Positions 1 to 12,260 of a stretch of 64,000 nt of DNA are shown here, in pieces. The DNA comes from Druceiella hillmani. Lineage: Eukaryota; Arthropoda; Insecta; Lepidoptera; Hepialidae. Position numbers and translations under genes: made by a program. Below the pieces are notes generated by a model. The model made no database searches. It saw only the letters and a program-made list of their open reading frames with translations, and was not told the origin of the DNA. Each line of letters begins with the position of its first letter. Position 1 is the stretch's first letter. The stretch lies in assembly GCA_039881145.1 (NCBI GenBank), contig JAYKKI010000027.1:22765001-22829000 (forward strand). Direction: 5' to 3'.

Positions 1-1160
1 GCTCATAATTGTATTAATTATTTAAAGAATTTATCAAAATTAATTTCTAAAAATTTTAACGAAACTTGTTCTCTTGCCTATTATTTTTTATTTATAAAAA
101 TGCATTACTAAAAATGAGGTTACCGTTTCTTCTAAATCTGAGTTATATTTTTGGTTTCACACGATTGATAGGTACTGCCCATAATGCTTCGAAATTTTAT
201 TAAACGCAATAAGTTTAGTTCACATAATCATAATTTACCAATACCAAAAGGTTATCATTATTTCCAATTTTCAGTTTTATTTTTATAGGAGCCGAGGGAG
301 AACAGCCGCACCAGAAGATGAATTCAATCAAGATCTGTTTCTTTTTACAAAACTTGGCAGAAGCAAGGTAACTAAAAATAAAATGATATAGGTAAACACA
401 TAGAAATATAGGTAAACATATATTAATATAAAAATAACGAAGTTTAGTTTATTTTTGTCTATCGTTTGGCGAAGTTAATATTTTCATCAAATGTGTATTG
501 CACCGGAAAATGTTCTCTGTCTAGTTGATATGTTGCCGACAGCAGACACAAAATATTTTTTTTTGTTTCATTAGTAGATGCTGTAACGTCTTTTGTTGTT
601 ACATTACTTTTTTGGGCCCTTTATGTAAAAAATTGCATCGTTTTATAATTAATTTAGAAGTTGAGAAAACTTTATTAAGTTTATCTAAAACCGAACATAT
701 GTGTATCGAATAAAATTGAAACGTCTCCTTAGCACTAATTATAATATAATATTTTTGAATAAAACAATTATTATGTAAAATTAATAATATTTTATAATTA
801 TGTAAAACGTTTTAAGCTTATGGTAGTTTGTATGCAATGATTATTTTTTGTTTACAGAGCATTAAAACAACCATAAAAAAATCGTGATTGCATTTTACAA
901 TTTCCTTAAAAATTCTATTTCCCTAAGAAAGAAAACATTCTAAGTTAATAATATTTTGCAAAAATAAAATGGTATCGCGCGTAATATTTATAATATTGTT
1001 TTTATTAATAAAATTCTTTCGAAATTATTTCCATTTTTATATAAAACTTCAAGCTTGTAATTACTCGAAACATTGAAATTTGTTTTTTTTTCTAACACCA
1101 TATAAAGTCACAAAAAAAATATTTGGCCACAATGAAAACTCCATCATATTTCAAACTTAA

Positions 1161-1330
1161 CAATTTGAGTGTATCTCAAACCTAACTTTTAACAAAAATT
1201 TAATCGAAAGTAGGTTATGGAGGAGAAGAAAAGGAACACTCAATGTAAATTCAATTAGGTCAGAGGCTCTCTCGGCCTCATCCGTAGTCACTTAATTTAA
1301 ATAATTTTAACGTCATCGAGTCAATATTCT
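1161..1330 (+). repeat. G-core island, copy 1
   Basis: A strongly conserved island within LR. One frame from 1161 to a TAA at 1293-1295 is open for 44 codons without an ATG, and includes the peptide LIESRLWRRRKGTL. The other plus-strand copies are at 14523, 26704, 31516 and 63496, with two reverse-orientation relatives near 45.8 and 56.5 kb. It could be a coding relic, a regulatory or RNA element, or a transposon part; the function is unknown. Confidence 0.7.
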
Positions 1331-3664
1331 ATTTGTTAATTTTTATTTTTATTGTCGCCAAGTTTAACGTCTATTTCAGAAAATTACAGAAAATTTTAAA
1401 TTGTGGTGCCAGACGCATTTTCAGTTTCTCTGTAGTGTCCTTTTTTAAGAAGTTTATTTTCGAGCATTGTGAAATTTTCAACTTAAATAAATATAAAACA
1501 TTTTTTAACCTATAATCCAAATAAAAGCACTAAAGTCCTAAATTAAAATTTTTTGGAGAACAAGAAACTTTCATAACTAAGAAAATCTACAGCAAAACTA
1601 TAGTATTATTACAGTGTTAAAATAGTAGTAGAAAATTATATTCGCATTCCTTTTCTTTTTACGTCATTTAAAAATAATTCAAACTAGAGACTACGTATTT
1701 GCGCAGTCCTCGATTTTTGGATTTCGAGGTGATTTTACTGTATCTTCATAGAACAAGGTCCTTAGACATCAAATGCCATGTTATATAGAAGCGATGTAAC
1801 GAAATTAAAATATCTTTTGGAAGCCATGTTCTTATTTGATCGGGCTTGTATTAAATTTAAGGTTAAATTAAAAGATTAAAAAAATGGCCAAATTAACAAA
1901 GTATAAAAAAATTCGTTAAAAATTAATCTCACAACAAAACTACATAGTCAATACATTTTAAAGAGAACTTTTAAAATACTACAATACTGTGTGGAAATTT
2001 TTTGAAGTGAAAACTTTTTTAGGCGCACCTGCGTAGTTTTTCTGGGCAGTGAAGGGAAGTGAGTCGTCACGCTCGTGTTGTTGAAGTCTCATGCTCAAGT
2101 CGGTGACGCTGAATCGGGTAACTTCGGTGTCAGTCAAGCGAGTTCAAAATAAAAAAAAAAGATGTAATATGATTAATTCAATGTGCACTGCATTGTTCGA
2201 GTAAACTTGGCTCTCTTCGGCATCGGCCGTGGGAGGTCACCGTCTAACACGAAGGGCATACATTCTAAAATTACTTTCCATTTTCGAATAACATTTTATT
2301 GCAGTATAATTTTATATAATATGCGTGTTATTTTTGTTTTTAATTTTTGTATTGAAAATTTCCAACATAAACTGCGGTTATATTGTAGTTGCCAAAGTTT
2401 TTACTTCTACATTGTAGTTTTAAGCACAATAGATTTTTTTGTTATATATTTAGTGATTATATACTTATTAACATACATAAAAAAGATTTTAATTGCATTT
2501 CAACTTAAACCCTCATAATATATATGGCATTTTCATCATACATCATTTAAATCTGATAATTTTTTATTATAGTGATACATTTCATTCTATATTTAGTGCA
2601 ATTAATTAAGAACATTTTGCTAATGAATTAATCGACATTTATTGTGCTTCGCGTGGGGTGAGTAGGTACGTATCTAAAGTAAATACGTAAATAAAGCGGT
2701 AAAATGAAATTTAACGTTAATAAAGTTTCTGCTAGAATATGGTGCTAATAACTATATAATAAAATAAAATAAGTTTTTTATTCAAAAATTTAAATATGTT
2801 TCTACTAAGAGTTAATTAGATAATGCTGTATTGGAATGACAAATATTTAATCCAAAACTTTTACCGTCCGCTTTATTTCAGTTCTGACTTACTAATTCTC
2901 AACTCATTCGAAAAAGTAATTACATTATTGCATTTTTCTTGCAATGTTTGAATTTCTCTGCTTTCGTTTTCCTTTTGTAAAGATTTACACTCCGATTTCA
3001 AAGAAATAAAGAAGGGTAATAATGCGCTTATTTTTTAATATTCTAGCTTCTCCCAAATCTTGATAATTCATATTGAGCACTTGTAAGTATATAAAATATT
3101 TTGTATTCAAATAAAAATAAATCTTATTGTCTGCAATTGAATTTATGAAAATTGTTATAACTTTTACGTTACAGGAAAGTACATTTTTACAAACCCCAAC
3201 AAGTAAAGAGAAGAATTTAGTAAAAGCGAGCAAAAAAAGGCCTTTTAGCTATTTGCATATTTTCAGATTATGAAATTAAATGACATACATAATAAAGTTG
3301 TGTGTTATTTTGTAGTGTAACGAGAAGTGATTTAATTTAAAGGAAAGTGAAAAAAAATTCAGGTTAAAATTGTTTATTTACATTTACGTCTTTTCTATGT
3401 GTTATTATTTATCTAAAACGTGTAAAAACTCTGGAGCTAAAATTTAGAATGTGTCTAAGTTATTTTTTTAATTAATTTTTACAATTATGTACAACTAAAC
3501 ATACAATATTTTTTTCATTTGTGTAAGAATCAATTAATATACATGAACATTTTTAAAGATTATACAAACTTTTTTGCGGTAATTCCTTCACAAATAACTG
3601 GCTGGTCCATTATCAGCACAGGTAACACGGAATACTATTAAACATCACAATAGATACCCATTGA

Positions 3665-3790
3665 ATTAACGCCACCTTGCAGAGATAGGAGCATAATAAG
3701 TACGTGGCGCTATCAGAGGATGGTAGTCGTGTAAGCGGTCGGATATATTGAAACGCAGAGGTCTTGGAAACATTTGTATCGTCGTGTTTA
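3665..3790 (+). repeat. B-core island, copy 1
   Basis: This is a G+C-richer island shared with 8251, 29270 and 57960, and in inverted form with 9765-9902. The CGCCAC...GTGGCG inverted repeat (3670-3709) is intact. The 45-codon frame seen in two other copies is lost here because ATG is ACG and a small deletion near 3724 shifts the frame. Confidence 0.7.
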
Positions 3791-5204
3791 TGTTCTGATC
3801 GGGACTTTTTATTTTATTCTATTTTATATGTCTTAAAGTTTTCTTTTGTGTGCTCTGAATTTTTATGTTGCGCCCATAATGTATATATGTATGTACCCTG
3901 AATTCCTAGTTTTAGTACGCCCTTCTTGTTTTCAAGCAAGCTGCTATAAATTGTAAATGTAGAATTGATTTTCGGTTTTCGATAATTGCTTTTAAGTTAC
4001 TTATAGCTTATGGTACATGGTGGTTGATTTTTTACTACCACTTATATGGTCGTTGATATTTGGTTTAAATTTTATTTCCAAGATATTCTATAGCGCGGCT
4101 TATAAAAGTTTTCTAGCAGAGACTGATTTGTTGTTAAAGTTTTTACGATACCCACGATGTATCTTAGACGTTTTATCTGAAGCAAAAAATTAATGCAAGT
4201 TATAAAAGCGCATAGAAAGAGAGCAATTTTATGATAGCCGATTTTTTAAATATTTGCTCCTCATAAAATGGCAACTATTTTAATTTGCAAGTAGAATTTG
4301 GTAATGAAAAAATTATATGTAAAAGTTATAATGTGTAAAAACACTAGGTACTTTTACGTAAAAACTTGGACTGAAATGTCAATGAGAACATTTTATTAGT
4401 TCCAAAGATATCCCGGGTATAGTGAACGGAAATATGGTTTTGAGAAAGTAATTACATTTGAAGTTTTGATCATGAAGCACAAAAGAATATTTTTTCTAAC
4501 ATTGCTTCGCCGAGTTCTAGATAAAGAAATTTTTTTATTGTAGTTGCTTTATGGATAATTTAAGACAATTGTTTTATCGTAATTCTAGCCTATTTGGGAA
4601 AATTGTAGGTTGCGAGTTACTTCAAGCTTGTTTGTCTTGAATTTAGTTTAATCTGGTACCATTGCTAAATATATATGTAATAATAGTCATAGTAATTTGG
4701 CATAGAATTTAGCCATTATGCATTTTTTTGGTGTTATTTTATTTAGGAGTTTTTCTCTTTTTTTATTTCTGCATTTGGTACTCTTTAGAATGAAGTAATT
4801 TACAAGATACCTTTATTGGTAATTTTTTTATTAGCTTTGAGTTCACAGACTGTTTCAGAAAAATACAGACCATTTTATATTGTCGTGTTAGAAGCTTTCT
4901 CAGTATCTCAGTAGTGTCCTTTATTAAGAAATTTCATATCTCTATTTCTATAAGCATTGAGAAATTTACAACCAAAATAAAGGTTAAATGCTTTTTTAAC
5001 TGATAATACAAAAGGAATAAAATATTAAATCAAAATGGTTTGAGGGAAATAAATTATCATAACTAAAAGAAGATAATATCCAGAGAAAAACTATGGTATT
5101 ATTATAGGTTTAACATAGTAGTAGAAAAACATATTTGTATTCGTTTTTTTTATATCTCCGCTTTTGAATTTCTATAACTTCTTTTTCAGGTGAGGTGATT
5201 TTAC

Positions 5205-5875
5205 TATAACTTCTTTCTCAGACATCAAATCCAAAAATCACCTTGAAAGAGATGTAACGAAATTCAAAGATCTTGTGGAAGTCGTATTCCTTATTAGATC
5301 AGACTTGGGACAAAATACCTTGAATTATAATTAAGTTTAAGTTAAAGATGAACAAAATAGTCAAATGAACAGTGTCAAAAAATTGGTTAAAAATTTATCT
5401 CAAAAAAGAACTACACAATGAATATATCGTCAGACAGATTTTAAAATAATATTATACTGATATTGCTTGAAACATTTTATTTTTATAACTTATTAGGAAA
5501 AAGAAAAACGTCCTAAAACATTTCAACTTAAACCTCCTACTATCTTCTTCTTTAGACATCAAATCCAAGATCACCTTGAAAGGGATGTAGCGAAATTCAA
5601 AGATCTTGTGGAAGTTATATTCGTTATTAGTTCAGACTTGGGACAAAATACCTCGAATTATAATTAGGTTTCAGTTAAATATGAACAAAATGGTCAAATG
5701 AACAAAGTGTCAAAAAACTCGTTAAAAATTTATCTCAAAAGAGAACTACACAATGAATACATCATCAGACAAATTTTAAAATACAACGATACTGTTGAAA
5801 CATTTTATTTTCATAACTTATTAGGAAAAAGAAAAACGTCCTAAAACATTTCAATTTAAACCCTCGTAATATTTA
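5205..5875 (+). repeat. 334-bp local tandem duplication in LR2
   Basis: Two adjacent copies of one LR segment, for example GACATCAAATCCA at 5221 and again at 5555. Each ends in GGAAAAAGAAAAACGTCC followed by a T- and A-rich stretch. LR1 and LR4 have a single copy, so the duplication arose within LR2. Confidence 0.85.
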
Positions 5876-6159
5876 CGTCATCTCCACTAAATATAATTTC
5901 AATTTGATAATTTTTTTTAAAGAAGTACATTTAAACTTGCATTTCGGTACAATTAATTATGAAAATGTTGGCAATTAATTGAATGATATTTAATGTTTCT
6001 TGGGTGAGCTAAGTAGCTACGTTATTGAAAGTAAATACGTAGATAAAGCGATAAAATAAAATTAAGCACTAATGAAATTTCCTCTACAAAATGGTGCTAT
6101 TAATTATATAATAAAGTTAGATTAATTTTTTATTAAAAATTTAATATGATTTTACTAAA

Positions 6160-6345
6160 ATATTGAATATATTTGGGGTAATTTTGTAGAAATTCATTAT
6201 ACGCAATTAATTGAAACTAGGTGATGTAGAATTATTTCTATTTAAATTCTTAACCACAACCTAGGTTTCGTTGTATTACAACATTTTCAGGTGGACAATT
6301 AGCAAAAATCTTTGCTAATTGCCCACCTGAAGAAGATTTCATTAA
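6160..6345 (+). mobile_element. Foldback element FB, copy a
   Basis: This is a short non-coding element. It starts with TTGAATATATTTGGGG and runs through an arm shared with six other sites to the module CCTAGGTTTCGTTGTATTAC. It ends in a hairpin whose arms are CAGGTGGACAATTAGCAAA and its near-complement. It interrupts LR2 relative to LR1 (about 2815-3310) and LR4. There is no coding capacity, and it could be a MITE or a foldback transposon. Confidence 0.65.
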
Positions 6346-6459
6346 AAATGGAAATAAAAAAAAATTGATGAAATTTGTTTATTTACATGTAGGCCTTTTT
6401 TTCTGTCTATTTAGCTGAAATTAGTAGTTATTTCGAAACAAACAATATATTTTCTCATA

Positions 6460-6576
<117 letters not shown>

Positions 6577-7429
6577 CAATTGATATTTGCGTGATTGCTT
6601 TTAAAGGTTATACCTCTTTTTTAAAGATATATTACATTCCGTCAGAAAACATTGTTGTTTCTCAATCCACCAAAACCTGAAAAAAATGTCATTTGATTCC
6701 AGAACAAAAATTTATTAACCTTGGAAATTACGAGCTAATTAATTTAGAAAAACGTAAAATTATACATAACAGAAGACTATTTGGTGAAAAACGATTTAAT
6801 TGAAATAAAAAAAAATCTTTGGATATTCTCAATATTGGTCTATATAATTTAATGTCAAACATTATGATTGTTGGAAAAGAGTAAATAGTACATATGTATG
6901 TTATAATTTGCCCTAAGTAGATTTTGCCAATAAACTTTCAGTCGTAATCGACTATACATGCAAAATTATTTATTTAAATAGGAAAATATGATTCGTGTTT
7001 ATTTATCTTTTATAATGAGATTTATTGGAATAATAATGTAAAATGATAACTCAATTCACTGGATTGCAACGTAGCTATGTAAATGTAGTGTAATAAACAT
7101 CTTCGTAATTATTCGAATTTTTCATAAAATGGCAATTTTTTTCCAGAAGGGTGATGTTATGTTCTATTTTAGATGAATAAAGATGAGTTCCAATTTTTAA
7201 TAAATAAAAATATATGTAAATTTAAAACTTTGCAACCCGAATGAAATATTTTCCAAACAGGTAAGTAATATACATAAATATACTCGGTACAATATCGTTT
7301 TAATTTTTAAATGAACAATTAATATGGTTCCTAATATAACTTTATTTTAAATGTAAAACGTGGGACATTCTTTAACTTAACTTTTAAGTAATTAATTAAG
7401 AAGTTACAAAGTATTTAATATTTTACTTT

Positions 7430-7445
7430 AATATATATATATATG

Positions 7446-7520
<75 letters not shown>
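7430..7520. repeat. (TA)n microsatellite, left palindrome boundary
   Basis: Alternating TA with two ATGTA interruptions. LR6 (about 59800) has no long TA tract at the equivalent place, so it expanded locally. Confidence 0.98.
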
Positions 7521-8253
7521 AATAGCTGGATGCTTGTTGGAACATGCAGAAGATAGTATTGGGTATGGCTTAATATAACTTGAAATCAGTTGAAAGTATT
7601 AAAGAAATGCTAAATTTGAATTGATTTCAGATTTTTCAAACACACGGTTAAAAATTAATGAGAAGTGGGAATGTTACAGGTCATATTGAAATTTAGCATT
7701 TCGCAAACGTGGCTTTAAAGTAAAAAATGAAAAAAACAAACCTTAATTTGATTTTAAAACACCTGTCCGCTGATACTACATACAATTCAGAATAGAAATT
7801 CGTCACAATTTTGCTTGCTTATAAGCCCATATAAAAAAAAATTATATATTGCTGTATATGAAGTAAGAACTGTAGTCCTGTGACACAGGGATGGATAAGT
7901 AGATATAGTTAAAATCTTATTCTTCATATGAGGATTGCTTTCCTTTTTACTACAAAATTTAAAAAAAAGAGCCAACGAAATTTCAAAACGCACCACTTTG
8001 CTTTGGCTCTATTTAGTAGCTAGCATTAAGTGTTTATCCATTAAAAATATATTTAGTGTAGATTCATCAATATCTTCGTGTCATTTTCAAAGTAAATACG
8101 TAAACCTAAATACATCAAGAAAGGTTTCAATAAAGCTAACCATTCCGAAAACACTAACTTTTTCTTGGTAATCATTTCATAAATAACCGAACAGCGCATT
8201 TTCAGGACAGGCAGCACGGAATTCCATTAAACATCACAATAGATATTGAATTA

Positions 8254-8391
8254 ATGCCACCTTACAAAGACAGAAGCCCAACAAGTAGGTGGCGCTATCG
8301 GAGGATGGTAGATAGCTGTGCAAACGGTTCAATATACCGAAATGCAGAGGTCTCGGAAACATTTGTATCGTCATGGGACGTGGTGCTCTGA
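8254..8391 (+). CDS. B-core small ORF, 45 aa, function unknown
   Basis: The ORF begins MPPYKDRSPTSRWRYRR, ends ETFVSSWDVVL and stops at TGA. An ORF of exactly the same length lies at 29272-29409 in LR4, about three quarters identical, and the inverted copy at 9765-9902 has one internal TGA. Most differences between the two open copies change the amino acid, and in two copies the start codon is ACG, so selection on a protein is not evident. The same DNA contains two short inverted repeats (GCCACC...GGTGGC and CGCTATC...GATAGC), so a structured RNA or DNA element is an alternative. No known family is recognised. A longer frame in a different register (8373-8555, starting MGRGALNLCSNW) overlaps it and is broken in other copies. 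Confidence 0.2.
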   Translation: MPPYKDRSPTSRWRYRRMVDSCANGSIYRNAEVSETFVSSWDVVL

Positions 8392-9345
8392 ATTTATGTT
8401 CCAATTGGGATTTTTATTTCATTCTATTTTATTTATTTCAAGTTTTTCTTTTGTGTGCTTTCAATTTTTATATCACGTCGGAAACGTCTGTTTGCCCTGA
8501 ATGCCTTGTTTTGTTATGCTCTTCTCGTTTTCAAGCAAGCTGCTTTAAATTGTAAATGTAAAATTGATTTTCGATATTTGCCTTTAAGCTATTTATGGCC
8601 TTTTGTTGGTTGCACTTACGTAGTTATTTCTTTTATATGTAAGTTTATGTAGAATACTATATTGTACATTTGGTTTAAATTTTATTTAAAGTTTTGAAGA
8701 AGTGCGTCTTGTAGAAGTTGCCTTTAGATTAATTATTTGATTCATTACTAAAGTTTTACCGTACCTCATGGGTATGGTCCTCTTGGTCGTTTTATCTGGA
8801 GCACAAAATTAATGCAGATTAAAAAAGAACATAAAAATAGTTTTAATGATAGCCGATTTTTTTAATATTAGCTTCTCATAAATTGCAAGATATTCTAACT
8901 TGCAAGTAGAATTTGGAAACGAAAACATTTTTTTGTGGAGATTTTAATGAATTAAAGTACTACGATATTTACTAGATATTTCGATGAGAATACGTGGTAT
9001 AACATGTCAGCGAGAACGTTTTACTGTTTCTAGATATATACTTGGTACAATGTGCAAAAATATAGTTCCGAGGAAGTAATGCAATTTGAAGTTTTGATCA
9101 TGGAGTACGAAATATTTTTTTTTCTTCTCACATTGCTTCGCTGATTTTTAAACCATAAAATTAACTCAACCCAAAGGGGGTTTGGTTATTTGCTTTATGA
9201 TCAATTTAAAAAAAAATGTTTTATCATAATTCTAGTTTGTTGGGAAAAATGATTGGGCGCACGTTACGTCAACCTTACTTATCCATCGTCTTTTGACGAA
9301 AACTGCTGCCATGCGTGAATTATAGTTTAATCTTGTACCATTGCG

Positions 9346-9361
9346 ATACACACACACACAC
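9346..9361. repeat. (CA)n at palindrome inner junction
   Basis: About eight CA units, roughly 15 bp before the point where the inverted right arm begins. Confidence 0.9.
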
Positions 9362-9764
9362 TGAATTTTTTTTTCCAGATAAAACGGCCAAGAGGTCCAT
9401 GGGTACCGTAAAACTTTAATAATGAATCTACAAGGCAACTTCTACAAGACCCACTTCTTCAAAACTTTAAATAAAATTTAAACCAAATGTACAATATAAT
9501 GTTGTACATAAACTTACATATAAAAGAAATAATCACGTAAGTGCAACCAACAAAAGGCCATAAATAGCTCAAAGGAAACTATCGAAAATCAATTCTACAT
9601 TTACAATTTAAAGCAGCCTGCTTGAAAACGAAAAGAGTATAACAAAACAAGGCATTCAGGGCAAACAGACGTTTCCGACGTGATATAAAAATCGAAAGCA
9701 CACAGAAGAAAAACTTGAAATAAATAAAATAGAATGAAATAAAAATCCCAATTGGAACATAAAT

Positions 9765-9902
9765 TCAGAGCACCACGTCCCATGACGATACAAATGTTTC
9801 CGAGACCTCTGCATTTCGGTATATTAAACCGTTTGCACAGCTATCTACCATCCTCCGATAGCGTCACCTACTTGTTGGGCTTCTGTCTTTGTAAAGTGGC
9901 AT
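9765..9902 (-). pseudogene. B-core small ORF, inverted copy with internal stop
   Basis: Reverse-strand partner of 8254-8391 in the palindrome. The start ATG (9902-9900) and terminal TGA are retained at identical length, but an in-frame TGA replaces the TGG codon in the middle. This agrees with relaxed or absent protein selection. Confidence 0.5.
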
Positions 9903-10543
9903 TAATTCAATATCTATTGTGATATTTAATGGAATTCCATGCTGCCTGTCCTGAAAATGGGCTGTTCGTTTATTTATGAAATTATTACCAAGAAAAAGTT
10001 AGTGTTTTCGGAATGGTTTACGTATTTACTTTATGAATTAGTATGAAAATGACACGAAGATGTTGACGAATCTACACTAAATATATTTTTAATGGATAAA
10101 CTTAATGGATAAACTTAGTGCTAGCTACTAAATAGAGTTATGGTGCGTTTTGAAATTTTGTTGGCTCTTTTTTATAGTTTTGTAGTAAAAAGGAAAGCAA
10201 TCCTCATATAAAGAAAAAGAATTTAACTATATCCATTCATCATTTCTCTGAATTGTATGTAGTATCAGCGGACAGATGTTTTAAAATAAAATTAAGGGTG
10301 GTTTTTTTAATTTTTCACTTTAAAGCCACGTTTACAAAATGCTAAATTTCAAAATGACCTGTAAAACTATTCCCAGTCCTCAGTAATTTTTTTAACCGTG
10401 TGTATGAAAAATCTGAAACAATTTAAAATTGAGCATTTCTTTAATACTTTCAAATTATTTCAAGTGATATTAAGCCATACCCAATACCATCTTCTGCATG
10501 TTCCAACAAGAATCCAGCTGGGTTTCACATATATTCTATATAT

Positions 10544-10547
<4 letters not shown>

Positions 10548-10601
<54 letters not shown>
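10548..10601. repeat. (TA)n microsatellite, right palindrome boundary
   Basis: The inverted arm ends in this tract. LR sequence resumes immediately after it, matching the region near 30690. Open frames across it encode only Ile-Tyr repeats. Confidence 0.98.
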
Positions 10602-10605
<4 letters not shown>

Positions 10606-11217
10606 TAATTTCTTGAATATGCCAAAAGAAGTAAAGTGTACAAAGTGAGTTGCAGAATGGGAATGGTCTTGACATTCTTAGAACTTAAAGATATTTTGAT
10701 AGGTGTTATCGTCTCCTCAGACGACTCCTCCTCTAATCTTTTTATAGTAATAATAATAAAAGTTGTATTAATTTTTCTTATTATGGAAATACCTAGTAAT
10801 ACGTTCACATAGATAATTAATGTCATGCATGTTTATAATTGTTCTCATTACAAAAAGAGTACTCGGGCATGGAAACTCAACCCCAGTGCAAGATATGCAA
10901 TGAGGTGGCTGTAACTTCCTCAATTTTGTGACTTTTGAAAATTGAACTCTATATTGATTAAATATGGCATAATAGAATATACACAATTTAAAAAAATTGT
11001 GTTTTAGCTATTTACACTTTATACTTTGGATTTGCTAGTGAAATCACTGATGTTTCCAAAATTCTTGGAAATACCAAATTAAACAAACTTCGCACTTTAT
11101 GTCATAAAATAGAAATGATTTTAAGACGAAATGTGAATATATTTTGACTACCTAGCGAGTGTAAAACCAATGTGAATTCCTTAGGAATAATTTTATTATG
11201 AGAATAATAAATTAATA

Positions 11218-11580
11218 AATATAAAATATATTTGGCATTAATTTTATAGAAATTCATTATCACTTAATTTTTATTCACAACTAAATGAAACTGCGTGATG
11301 TATTATATCTACTTTATTTAAATTATTAACCACGACTTAGATGGGATATTATATATATTATACATATATAAAAAATCTTCAGATGGGATATTCAAATTAT
11401 ATTTCCCGGACCGTGCCATCCCTTGATCTCTTCAAATTGCCCACCTAAAAATGTTATTATGCAAAGAAACCTAGGTCGTGGTTAATCATTTATATAAAGT
11501 ATATATGATACTACATCACGTAATTTCATTTAGTTGTGAATAAAAATTAAGTGAAAATGTATTTATATTAAATAGTTCGT
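11218..11580. mobile_element. Foldback element FB, copy b (both arms)
   Basis: The most complete member of the family. The left arm begins near AATATATTTGGCATTAATTT, passes a CGTGATGTATTATATCTACT-like segment and reaches ACCACGACTTAG. The right arm is the reverse complement, with AAACCTAGGTCGTGGTTAAT followed by TACATCACGTAATTTCATTT. The centre holds a small TA tract and a slightly G+C-richer stretch. LR4 and LR5 lack it at the equivalent place (about 31110), indicating an insertion. No ORF. Confidence 0.7.
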
Positions 11581-12260
11581 CCAGTTAATGGTATTGGTTG
11601 ATGTTCTACTGTAGTGTGTTGTTTTTATCTTTGTACTATTTCTGTGTATTTTTACTGTTCGTCCGAATTTTACAAAGACCTATTTTTCCAATTTCGTTGT
11701 TTAAGCTTTAATTTTTTATAATACGGATTCCAACATACTTTGTTCTAGACACCATGCACTCTGGTTGTTTTGTTATATATTTTGATTTCTTATCCATACT
11801 TCGCGTTAGATATGTGCAAAAAAGGTTATATTTTTAGCGACTTAAGTTACAATAGTTATTATTTTTGCGTGCTCAGGCCAAATTACTTACTACAATAGAA
11901 CAGATACAACCATAACCACACATATAACCAGAATATATATATATATAAAAAGTACAACGTAAATATTTTAAATAATAATACTTTGGTTTTTCGTCTTAAA
12001 ATTGGTATTTTATTTTAAAATCAACCTTTTTCATGTAAGAATTGATTTCGCAAGCATTCTTACTTACAAACAAGCAGCAGTGAAGTCTGCTAAATACAGT
12101 TTGAAGTGGATTTTAGTGATTGATATACCCTATTGAAGGTAACAATTTATGAAGGTACAAATGCGCACTAGCAAATCAGTAGTAAAAAATAACATGAAAA
12201 AATTACACTGACAACATATATACATACAGGTGTGTATCTAAAAATTGCCAGTATGACTGA

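Larger units (their letters stand above)
1..4825 (+). repeat. LR1: copy of long non-coding repeat unit
   Basis: This is the first copy of a long A+T-rich unit that recurs along the window in a fixed order. Landmarks seen here are an AGCCGCACCAG-type block near 310, shared with about 13660 and 25830; a block near 490-545, shared with 26035-26090; a G-core at 1161-1330; a block containing GACGCTGAATCGGG near 2105, shared with 63900; and a B-core near 3670. The copy stops near 4825, where sequence matching about 30440 joins abruptly to sequence matching about 31660, so roughly 1.2 kb including the next G-core is missing. Divergence between copies looks like about 20-30 per cent by eye. No coding gene is recognisable; the open frames at 525-713, 1333-1515 and 2183-2518 show no family motif. 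Confidence 0.75.
7430..10601. repeat. 3.2-kb inverted duplication (palindrome) bounded by (TA)n
   Basis: The left arm (about 7521-8805) and right arm (about 9376-10547) are reverse complements over more than 1 kb. They surround a spacer of about 570 bp (8806-9375). By eye the arms are about 95 per cent identical in the B-core part, far closer than different LR copies. Both arms end outwards in (TA)n (7430-7520 and 10548-10601), and the inner right junction follows a (CA)7 tract. The right arm lacks about 110 bp present near 7795-7905. LR1 and LR4 lack the inverted arm, so it is a derived insertion that replaced part of LR2. Confidence 0.9.

Noticed and set aside
8373..8555. 60-aa ORF starting MGRGALNLCSNW, with a twin at 9601-9783 on the minus strand
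   Set aside because: The twin is only the other arm of the palindrome. In LR4 the frame stops after 14 codons, and in LR1 it is lost, so there is no sign of protein conservation.
10398..10675. Overlapping Ile-Tyr-rich ORFs on both strands (also 28530-28724, 32081-32371, 37289-37492, 46035-46277)
   Set aside because: They are translations of (TA)n microsatellites; alternating TA has no stop in several frames.
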